Made by a program: the position numbers and the translations under genes. Below are positions 23,501 to 35,500 of a stretch of 64,000 nt of DNA, piece after piece (the stretch's first letter is position 1; every line of letters starts with the position of its first letter). Source of the stretch: Achatina immaculata. Taxonomy: Eukaryota > Mollusca > Gastropoda > Stylommatophora > Achatinidae. The stretch is from NCBI GenBank assembly GCA_009760885.1, contig CM019719.1, forward strand, positions 29,490,084 to 29,554,083. Direction: 5' to 3'. The notes below the pieces were generated by a model. It was not told where the DNA came from. It did not search any database and worked only from the letters and a program-made list of their open reading frames with translations.

Positions 23501-26500
23501 GAAAACAGAGTCCCTAAACTTTGAAAAGGATGGAAGGAAACTGTGGAAACTAATCAAACAGTTAAATGATGAGAGTACTGGAAGAAGCACAAAGGTTACA
23601 CTAATAAAGGATGGGAAAACTCTTACAGGTAAGCAGGTAGCAGATCACTTTGCTCGCATGTTTGCACAGGACTGCAACATTGATATCCATCCAGAGAAGG
23701 AGCGTACAGTGCGCATCGAGCCACAGAAAAAGGAGGAACAACAAGCAGGATTTAGGCAGTACTACAGTACGGAAGATCAAGTGACCTATCTCTCTCAAGA
23801 GATTGAGGATGCATTCCAAGAGAAAAACCTTGTACTAGCAGCGTGGATAGACCTGAAGAAAGCCTTTGATAAAGTATGAAAAAAAGGTCTGTTGTGGAAA
23901 CTAAGAAACTGCAATGTGAATGGAAGACTGTACAACTGGATAAAGTCCTATTTACACAATAGAAGAGCTAGAGTAGTAATGGATGGACACAAAAGCCAGA
24001 AAGTACTTCTGCGACACGGTGTACCACAAGGAGGAGTCCTTTCGCCTACACTATTCCTTGTATTCATTAATGACCTGGTCAAGGAACTTCCCTATGGAAT
24101 CAAAGCAGCACTGTATGCAGATGATCTGGTCATGTGGTGTACAGATGAATATGCGACAGTTGCTACACAGAGACTCCAAAGAGCAGCAGACATCTTGACA
24201 TCATGGACAAACAAACACAGAGAAATCAAGTACCACTCTGTTCACCCTCTCATCTAAACAGAAAGCAGGTAAGATCTTTGTAAATGAAATACCCTTAAGG
24301 ATGGACAACCAACCCACTTACTTAGGAGTGACTCTTGACTCAAAACTGACGTGGAAGCAACACATCAACAGTGCAGAAGCAAAAGCCAGAAGAAAACTAG
24401 CCATATTAAGAAAATTGAGTGGAACCACATGGGGAGCTAGTGAAAGAATCCTTAAGAATGCATATCAGCAAAGTATTCTACCACATTTAGAATATGGCTC
24501 AACATCTTGGTGCACAGCATCAAACACTACGCTGCATAATCTAGACAAGGTTCAAAATCAGTCACTACGGATTATCACAGGTGCCATGAGGTCCACACCA
24601 ATAGTAGAAATGCAGAAAACAGTTGGTGTTCAACCGCTAAAGGAACGTAGAGACACAAAGGTCATGACCATGGGAGAAAAATTCCTTAGCTCTGTAAGCC
24701 ATCCCCTGAAGGAGAGATTCAATAACTTGGCATTAGGACGGCTTAAAAGAAGCAGCTTCATTCATCAGGCCAAGCATATGCGTAAGCTGATACCTGAACT
24801 TCCAACTGTAGTCACTCCATTATCATCTGTACCAGAGCATACACCATGGAAAGAAGCAGATTATACACAAATAACTATTCAGACTGAAGTGAAAGGTGTG
24901 CAGAATGGTGAGATGCAGAGCAGTCTTGTAAGATCAGTAGCCACACTTAGTGTTCTAGATGACAAATATCCATGTGACACCTGGATACGTGTGTATACAG
25001 ATGGATCTGCACATAATGCCATAAAAAATGGTGGGGCAGGAGCATATATTGAATATCCAAACAACACCATTGACAAGATTTCCATACCCACTGGTAAATA
25101 CTGCAACAACTTTGATGCAGAAGTTAGGGCAATTATTGCTGCAGTTGAAAAACTATCAGACTCCAGAATTGATACATGTCCTGTAGTAATTCTCACAGAT
25201 GCAAGATCAGTACTGGAGGCTCTTCAGTGCAACAAACTACCAGACCTTAAGGATGCCTTGTCAAAAATTGGCTTACAACATGGAGTCACTTTGCAGTGGA
25301 TTCCCTCCCACTGTGGGATACCAGGCAATGAGAAAGCTGACCATCTGGCCAAAGAGGGCACTGAAATGGAGCAACCAGACATACCAGTCACCTATAATCA
25401 GAAGAAAAGCATGATAAAAACCTACAGGAAGCCACAAACACCACCACATGATGACTATCACATGCTAAACAGAAAGGAACAAGTCACCATCTTCCGTGTC
25501 CGAACAGGACACACCCGACTCTGAAGTCATATGTATACAAAGTTTAAGGTTGGTACTACTAATCTATGTACATGTGCCCAGGTGCCCCAAACTGTGGAAC
25601 ATATCCTCCAGAACTGCATCAACTACGAGACACTGAGAAATAATTACTGGCCCAGTGAAACCACTAAAGAAGATAAGCTCTACGGTTCCATACATGAATT
25701 ACAAAAAAACGGTGAAATTTATCCAAGAGACAGGACTGCAGATATAGACAGACAATGCGAACGAAGAAGAAGAAGAAGAAGAAGTTAAGGTGTCAATGCA
25801 AGTTGATGGTCAGTCTCGAGTGGTGTAATGTGAATTGTATAGCCGGGAACTTCTCTCTGGTTCTCGTTGTGATAGATAATGGCTACTAAACACAAACATA
25901 TTGATCTGGATTTAAGTTCTTAAATGGATATTCTGAAGCAAGCTGATGAAAAAGTTATGAGAAAGGGCATAGCTGATAAATTTGAAATTGACATTTCAAA
26001 TGTACTGAAACTTGTTAAAAACCAAGACAAAATTAAACAAGACTTTCACTTGTCTTTAGTTAAGTCAGACTTAACAAAAGCAATGGCAAGCAAGATCTTA
26101 CATGGATATTGAGTATGCTCTGCCGAAATGGTTCAAGCAGACACGTTCTGCTCTGTTGCCTGTGTGTGGTCCTACGATGGCAGAAACTGCAGAATGTTTT
26201 CCAAAAGAAATGGATATGCTGACTGGAAGTGTTCAAACGATTTTCTTGAGCGCTTTAAGAAATGCCACAACATAACATTTAAGGTCCCGTCAGGTGAAGA
26301 GGTCCAAGTTAACATCGATGTCGTTAATGATTGGATTTCACATTTGTCAAAAATTTTAGATGTGTACATTCCTGATGACATTTTTAACATGGATGAAACA
26401 GGCGTGTTTCATAAACTGCTACCAAACAGAACTTTGTGCTTTCATGATGAGAAGTGTCACGATGGCAAACAAGCTAAAGATTGCTTAACAGCTGTCGTGT

Positions 26501-29500
26501 GCTGTAACATGTCTGGCATCAAGAAGACTCCGCTCCTTGTTATTGGAAAGTCATGAAATCTGCAGTGCTTCAAGAACATAAAGAGCCTGCCCATCACTTA
26601 CAAGGCCAACCAACACACATGGATGACAAGTGAACTGTTTGAGGAATGAGTTCATTTCTTTTGACAACAAAATGAATTAAATGAACAGAAAAGTTTTGTT
26701 GTTTGTAGATAACTGTCTGGCACACACTGACGTCGCCAATCTGATGGCTACAAAACTTGTTTTCCTGCCACCTAATACAACTAGCGTGCTGCAGCCATGC
26801 AACCAAGGTATCATTTACTCCTTCAAGCAACAGTATAGAAAGCGAATAGTGAGTCATGTGCTGTATGCTGTGGAACAAAAATGTGTTGTCAAGATGAACA
26901 TCAAGATAGCAATTAATTTTATGCATGTTGCATGGAACAGCATCAGTCAGTCAACGATTAAAATTGCTTTAACCCAGTTAATGCTCTTTTAATCTCTCTC
27001 TCTTTGAACCTTAAGTGCCCAAGGCACATGGGGCTTCCGCAAGGATTTTCCACAAATGCCTGTCCTTTACCTTTTTTTGTGCTTTTGCCCAGATGAGCCC
27101 TCTACAACCTTCATGGGCTCAGTTTCCTGATAAGCATTTCTCCTTCCACCTGCATTTGTTTTTTCTTTTGCTTCTGTTTCTGCAGCAGTCTGATGAGAAC
27201 CTTCCTTGGTTGCCTATTACGATCATGCATAGCAGGGTACAGTGGTCCTATTCTTTGCTTCCCAAGCATGTGCCCATGGTCCCAGGTACCACACGGGGCC
27301 CTTATAATGGACCCCACTTAATGTCACCATATTTTGACAGTCCCAACAATGTGACATTAAGGGGTTCGATTGCATGTTTATTCCACTGTTTGTGAACAAA
27401 ATAAAACCATGCATACATCTTACATTTTTTTGTTGTCAGACTAAAGATGGTCAAGACCCTGAATTATTTCTCTACAGTTATTGTCACTGCCTTATCTCCC
27501 CCGAACAGGGTGAAGACACAGTCCAATGAGGCAATCAGCAACCCATAGCTGATATGCCAGCGTCAGGATTAGCGAACTATAGTTGGCCAAGACCCTCTTC
27601 CACCTCTCCATGGTACCTCCAGTAACAGGCCTAACATGGCTAATGGAGCAGGGATTGCCATGGTCCCCATGGTGGTGGAGTCTGCTAAAGAAGCACTGCA
27701 CACCCCCTGCTTTTTATCTGTAATCCAGGACTGAAAAAAGTAGCTGCCATTACCCACTCCCATGGCAATATGATGCTGTGCCTCAACACCTCTACAGCAT
27801 CGGCCACAACGAACAACAGCTCGCAGTTACAGGGAGACTGCACAACCAACCAACCATCTCCCCTGAACTGTGAGCAGGGGATTCCTGGCATGAAAATGTT
27901 GGGAACACTGGCACTGTCTAAAACTGAGGGAGTAGAATTTGGTGGCTAGCTTGAATAATTAGCAAGTTTTATCCCCCAAAGTTTCTAAATGTTTAAAGAC
28001 CTGGGATGAACTAAGCTGCTCTGATGCTGGGGACAAGCATGAGCCCTGCCCCACTAGCCAGCCTTAGCTTGTTACTGAAAGTACCAACAGAGAGTTGAGA
28101 CAACATCTTGACAAGTACTAACTCTCTAGTCCTAATAACCATGCCATCAGTCTAGCATACTCATCTCTGCTCTCAACCTCTTGATAAACCCAGATAAATG
28201 GTGTTGCAAAACTACATGATCTTTAAAGTGATGGTGAACAAACTTAATAAATGAAAAACAGACCATCACACCATATACATTACGTTGTTTTGTGTTATAA
28301 GACGAGACCCTACCTTATTTCCTTTAAGTGCTCCATATTAATAAGAAAAACAAAACAAAACAAAAAAAGGTAGTCCTTTATGTCATGCAGGACCCAGAGG
28401 ATATAGTGTTAGTGCCCAAATTTTCCCTGATCTGTTGACACACTTGACATTGATGTGGTCAGCATCACATCTAGCCATCTTTCCTTCCCTAGCTCCAGAA
28501 GAAGCCATTTCTACAGCTGGGCAACTGGGACACCTTCAGCCAGATTCAAACCACCAACCTTCACCATGAGAGACTAGTGCACTAACCACTTTGCCACTCA
28601 GGGCCCCAACAATAATGAAATATCATAATGTGCCCCCTCCTCCATCACAGCAGAGCTTACTGAAGTGCCCAGAACTGCAACTTCTTTGGGAGCACCAGCA
28701 CATCTGAAAAATTAGGAAAGACTTAGAAGCCCACATCCATCAAGTACATCATTATCTGTACTAAACTGTTTATCAGATGAGCCCTTCAACATTCCAAACA
28801 AGTTATGATGTAACTGTATAAGTCACTTGCTCTTTACATGGGGCGCAAGTCAGAAAAAATAAGTCTCAGGGTATTACTAACAAATGTCCTCAAAAGCTAC
28901 TGAAGTTGCTCCCTCACATGTTCTTCAAATGTTAGACGTCCTCTCCCATATTTTTCCTAGTGATACAACTTTTGGACATATCAAACAGAAACAGATGGCA
29001 ATCTCCTCAAGCACTGCCTGTGACATCACACATTTTGCTTTTCATCAGACCGATTCCTTCGTCTTGAATGCTCTCAGCACTGTCATCTTGTATGTTATTT
29101 CTTATCACTTAATAAAAACAAACTTACCTGCTGTCCCAGAGATTTCAGCTGTGCCTTGTATTTGTCGATTTTCGCATCCTGGTCAGCCAACAGAACTAAC
29201 AAATCATCTTGTTCTTTCTTAAGACTCTCTATCTCGTCTGCCAGGCTCTGTGTCTCCTTTCCAGAATTTTCTCTCTCATCTTCCAGTGTCTAAACAAAAA
29301 TGAAAATGTCTTAAGGTCAGTACAAAAACAACCACAGAGAAGGGAAGCATTTCAAGATTTAAATCTACTAATCTCCATATTCTACAGAACATGGGTTTCA
29401 AACCCGGATACTAGAACGCTAATGTCTGTAAAAGGTCATGCGGGGGTCCCAACAAGAGGTCTAGTTTATGCAGAATAGAAATATGTGATGGTTTAAATTT

Positions 29501-32500
29501 AATACCAAATGATGGGGGACTGCAGAAGGCAGCAGCATCTTGCCATTAGCTTCATGGGTCTGCAACCTGAAGAAAGGCTGGAACCACTGATGACCTTTAA
29601 ATGTTACTATATCTGACAATAAAACACTCTTCTTTGTTTCATCCAGTGTTAGGTCATGCTAGATCTGTAGCCCTGTTGTCAGAAGGAAAGTTTTCTACTG
29701 GTCCTGGTAGCAGCCCATAATTTCTGACCTAGTTCTTGACTCTCGAATCAAGTTTGGTTGCACAGATTTGTGCAAACTGAACACACTTGGAATATACATA
29801 CTGAAGCAGATACACTATTTCTGACTGAGATTATCTTGTATGGAATATTTTCAGCTCTTAACTGCATATGCCTGCCTCTGTAGCTGGTGAGCTGAATGAA
29901 ACAGCCCATCTTTGTACCAACACTATTTACTCAGGGGCAATACTTAGACTCACTAATCTCATTATAAAGATGAAATACTAAAATCTGTGTTTCTTCTTTT
30001 TAATTATGTGTTTGTGATATGGCTTCAAATATATCTATACTACAAGAGCTTAATATTGAAGAAGGCTGGCTAGTGAAGAGGATTAAAGAGAGAAAACTGA
30101 AATATTTTGGACACATTAAACGTCATGATAATTTAGAGAAGACCGTATTGGAAGGATACATAATGGGAAAAAGAAAAAGAGGAAGACCAAGACAAAGATG
30201 GCTGCAAGACATCGTTGACGATCTGGAAATGGATGCAACAGCAGCAGGCCATCTTGCTCACAACCGAGAGGCCTACAGGAGTGCTGTTTGGGAGGCAAAG
30301 TTCCGCAAGGGACATGCAAATGAATGAATGAATGAATGAATGATATGGCTTCAATACAAAAGTATGACAGAATAATACAATACCACTCTGATAAATATCA
30401 CTAACATGTTTCATCTAATTTTAACTGGAATTAAGAAAACATGTGAATTATAAAATACCAATCAGTACAGATCTTCTTCATATCATAAAGAAGCTGCTCT
30501 TGGCTTTTCTGGAGTGAAGAATATACTGACAAATAAGAGCATGTCCAACAAGTGAGAAAAACAATATCACTGAACTATACGGAGCCACAAATGCTCCTTG
30601 CTTGGGGCGGAACTTGGAAAAGAAATGAAAAAAATGAAACAGACACTGGAAGCAACAGGGACATGGTTTTGGACATAGTGGTGGTGCTGATGATAGATCT
30701 CCCCGCTGCTGTATGCTAAAAGCTCTTAGCACCTGAAGCTTTAGTGAAGAACTTGGTTGTCCTTCGTAGTTGGTCAACTCTGGAATATAGAGAGTTCTGA
30801 ACTGCAGGGTGTCTTTGGAAGCAGTTTTATTCATAGTTCATCTAATTAGGGGATCTAAGTAGGAAATTTTTCAACTTATCCTCCTCATTATACCAGTGCC
30901 TGCAATCTGGGATGTGGTATTTCTTTATTTTGCTTAGGTGTTTAAGGTGACATGGTTTGTTTGTAGAATTAAAGTGATCCTTTGGTTTTGTCTGTTTAGT
31001 TTGTATGATTTATCATGTCGGTCAGGCCTGCTCATGTGTTTGTACAGGGCTTGCCCAGTAAGTCTAGGAGCAAGAAGCAACATACACTTTTGACAGCCAG
31101 GAAGCACAAGAATAAATTCTGATACTGAGAGGCAGTGAATATTAGTTTTTGTAATCATTAGTAATAGGCAATCAAAAAATACCTTGGATACATCATGAAC
31201 ATGTCTGGTTATTATGTTTTCCATAATCTTTCTCTTCAATTTCAATTGATTTAGTATGTCTTTGCTTTATTTTCTGCTTATGGAATAAATGTCAATCTTT
31301 TATATAGTGACATTTCAAATACCTCAAGTTTCTTTTCAAACAACTTCAACAAATCACTCATTACACACAGCTAAACAGATTAATGCAAATTCATTAATAA
31401 ACATACCCTGATATTATTAGCCAGTCTCAGATTCTCTTCATTCGACTTTCTTAACCTCTCCTGTAGAGAGTTCCTCTCATCGGTTATAGTTTTCAACTGG
31501 GCCTCTGTAACCTGCAACCTAGACTCAAGCTCACTAGAGTTTGTATTGCTGTCCAGGGCATCAGACACTTCTGGTTGCTGAAAGAGTTCATTTTAAAAAC
31601 TGTCTTCACTAATGCCGTGAATAATGCAGGGTGTCTGCAAAATTTCAAACCAGTTTTAACAATTTATATAAAAAAATGCAAATGAACAGATAGTAGTACA
31701 GTTTTTTGGATAATACAGAAACATACAAGTTTTCTTCACATAATTTAGAAAACTTCTACATGGGCATTATCTGTCACATGAAGCATATCATGGCAACATT
31801 CAGTTTCCATCCATGTTCACTCTAATGTCATGTCATGAATGATGGCAGTGGCATCTGCAAGCCTTCTCTCAATGTCACTGATGCACCAAACTTTACTCTT
31901 ACATGTGATATTAATCAACTGTGCAGAGCTACTCTTCAAATGTATTTTTTAATACACTTTTAAAGTGACACCAAGACTTTGTAGACACCCTTTATATTAC
32001 AATTTATATATCAAATATATTATATATTATAAATTCAAATACAGCAATATATTAATAGAATTAATTATTAATCTACATGGTGGCACACGAAAAATCTGCC
32101 CGCCTTTCTTCACCTGCCTGTATGCATGCCACTCATAAGCAGCCCACTTAAAAGGGATACAAACCATTACATGCTAAAGAGAAAAATGAGCAGGTAGTGT
32201 GTGTTTTGCAAACTGATTTGTCCAGATCAATTAAACTAAGCTTCCTCCATCATAAACAACAATGGGTCTAAAATTCCATCCATAATCAATGCCTGCAGCC
32301 ACTGACAATAGGTCAAATGTTTACCCTTATCTGGTTCTTTCAATTGCTGCACAGCTGCTACATGGTTGGGCTTCATGTACATTTGCTTCAGTTTGCGTTG
32401 CAATGTTCTTCTCCTAAAGCTGGCCTGCTGTGACAATTTTCTCATGGATTTCTTGGGACTTCTCTCAATGTGCATATGAATATTTCAATACCAGCAGTCA

Positions 32501-35500
32501 TGTGAATATGAGGCTCTCTGTTCTTGGCACTGCACACTGAATCAGCTGTGTGCCAGCGCCACTCTTTCACCAACTTCTGGATCCTTTTTTTTTTTCCTTG
32601 CTGGCTGTCGGTCAGGAAATTGATCTGCTAAGCTTTCCCTTGTTTCTTTGATGGAGTCTGCCCAAACATGCACTTGCACCACTGCAATTTGCTGTTGCAA
32701 CAAAAACTGCATGCTGATATTTGCACCTATCACTCGAGCACAGTACCACCACAAAACTGAGCACGGGTTAAAAAACTGAGCACATATTTTAAAAAATGAG
32801 AACAGGTTAAAAAACTGTGCTTGATTTTCAAGGAGCAGATGACAGGCAAACACAGCAGACACCACTACCAACATATCCAGTTACAGACACCTTACTAGAT
32901 GGAAGTCACCCGCTTGGAGGTGGGCAGTTTTTTCATGTTCCACCCTGCATAATAATACAGCAAAAAGTTGTTTAAAAAATTTTTATGAGACAGTAATATA
33001 TTACCCCAAAACTTAATTTCAATTATACTCTATTAACAGTATAAAACCTTTAGGGAAAAAAAAAAAAAACAATCTCCTGACACACACTGAGTTCCTACTC
33101 CAGTATCTCTAAATGAAGACAGACCTGTTGCAGGAGACTCCTAACCCGATCCAGTTCTGCCTTTAAACTGCTAATCTCAGAATCCCTGACAGCTATGTCT
33201 CCTTGTAATCTGGACAAGGATGCCTGTGCTACAGCACCTGTATTTGGGTTGTTTTCTTTGTTCTCATCTTCCTCAATGCCCTGAGCAAACAAAATTGAAA
33301 TTTTCTTAAGGCTTTCAAAACTCAGCTTCAGAAACAATGTTGGAAACATCAAGAGTCATGCAGAATAAAGCATGGATATGTAACTGAAGGCAGCAGGAGC
33401 TATAAAAACACAAAGCACATAAACATATAAAATGGAGCAAGACATGAAGCTGATCAGTTTATCTGCAGCAAAGACACCAGTAAGCATATCAAGTTTCAGA
33501 AACAGTCACTGCAGACTACAGATTTACTTTGGCCAGCTTAAAGTACCTCATACAAATGAATGCCCTTATGAAAAAGTCTAATGTCTGCAGACCTACACAA
33601 TTAATTATCTACAGAGCTATCTTGTTTTACTCTCTATAAAAGTGTTTCCTGTCTTCACTGTGGGCTTTCACACACCTCAATGAGATAAAATGCTGTCAGT
33701 GTTCTTATAAATTTGCATACAGTAATATTACTTTAAAAAACACACACACACACAGAGGAAGATACAGAAACTGACTGCATTCAGATGCCTATATTTTACA
33801 AATTCATTTTGTACTTGTACTATCTCCCTGTAACTGCGAGCTGGTGTTCTCGGCATGGGAGTGGGTTATGGCAGCTATTTTTTCAGTCCCGGAGTACAGA
33901 TAAAAAGTAGAGGGTTGCAATGCTTCTTTAGCAGACTCCATCACCATGGGGACTATGACGATCCCTGCCCCATTAGCCAGGCTAGGCCTGTTACTGGGGG
34001 TACCATGGAGAGGTGGGACAGGGTCTTGGCCAGCTATGGTTTGTTAACCCCAGTGCTATCATTTCAGCTATGGGTCGCTGATTGCCTCATCAGACAGTGT
34101 CTTCACCCCCTAAAAATTCATCTAAGAAAATCAAATTTCATCGCCCATGAAGCATTTTAGCCTGTTTAAAAATTTAGATTTAAAAAGATATTGAAACGAA
34201 ACTTACAGAAGCCATTAGCTGAATATCTTTGGCTTGTAGTTGCAGTCTCAAATTTTCAACTTCTTTTCTTAAACTTTCAACTTCCTCTTCAGTTGAAGAT
34301 GTAACTAATGCTGCAGGTGAAACTGTGACTTGGTTACCTACAGAATTTTTTTTTCAGAATATGCATTAACACACTGAGAATCATATTAATAAGTTACCAA
34401 AAACAAAATGGGGGATAAAACTGTGCTCAGGGTTTACAGTGAAAACAATGGAGAAACTATATATCTTCTTCTTCTTCTTCTTTGCTTCTACCACCAAGAT
34501 CGCCCAGTCTTACTGAATTTACTCCTGTGGTTCTCATGATAGTCTCATTTAGGATGGAGGTCCAGAGCATCATGGGGCTTGGGCCTATATTCTTGGTGGC
34601 ACAGAAGCGGGACTGCATGACACTGTGGTTTTCGTTGCACCAGTTTAGTCTAGAGTTGGACTTTCTCACCAGAAAACCTCGATGTGTTTTGGATATCAGT
34701 ATATCCCTGCTGGGTGAGAGGTGGTTGCCCATCCAGCCTAGAGATGGACTTTCTCACCAGAAAACCTCAATGTGTTTTGGATATCAGTATATCCCTGCTG
34801 GGTGAGAGGTGGTTGCCCATCCAGTCCAGAGTTGGATTTTCTCACCGGAAAACCTCAACGTGATTTGGATATAATGATTTGGATATAGTGAGAGGTGGTT
34901 GCCTATCTAGACTGCACTGGTCCAGTGTCTCCGACTTCAGCATTTTGTGGTCGTGGCTGCTACACTTCCTGGTGGGACCAGGACGGAGCTTTTATCAAGG
35001 AGGACAAATCCTCACCACTAGTGAGTTTCACCCATGGGTTAAGCTGGTTTAGGCGTATTATCCCAGTATGGGTGTATATAGGACATGGCCGGCCTCTAGA
35101 GCAGAGGTGCCATGGTATGAGTAGCCCTACTGGCCATACCGACTAAACTTCACTTTTCCACAAAGGTGCTGCGTGGCAACCCTAATTGCATTTTTTCTTC
35201 ATTGGCTGGGAGGAAATTCACCCCATGCACAGCAACTGAAGAATCTCACCAGCAGAGTCTTAGTTTAACCTCTGGGTTAAGCCGATTTAGGCGTCTGAAC
35301 CAGTATGGGTGTTTATAGGTCATGGCCGGCCTCTAGAGCAAAGGTGCCATGATATGAGTAGCCCTGACCGTGAGACTACTGGCTACTTCACTTAATCCTT
35401 TCCATCACCTTTTCCACGATGGCGGCATGCGGCAACCCTAATCGTATTTTTCTTCATTGGCTGGGAGAAGCTTCACCTCATGCATGGCAGCTGAAGAATC

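Larger units (their letters stand above)
20820..27372 (+). mobile_element. Second Tigger/pogo-type transposon, interrupted by three LINE insertions
   Basis: The left end CAGTTGAACCCACTTATTAT follows TA at 20818-20819. The right end, read inward from 27372, is CAATCGAACCCCTTAATGTC, and both termini carry TTAATGNCAC-like subterminal blocks. The own sequence is about 20820-20984, 21440-21695, 25784-26994 and 27117-27372. LINE-D, LINE-C and a short LINE-A fragment lie between. Transposase remnants (25880-26994) support the family. The outer flank is TA on the left but CA on the right, so the boundary rests on terminal similarity. Confidence 0.68.
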
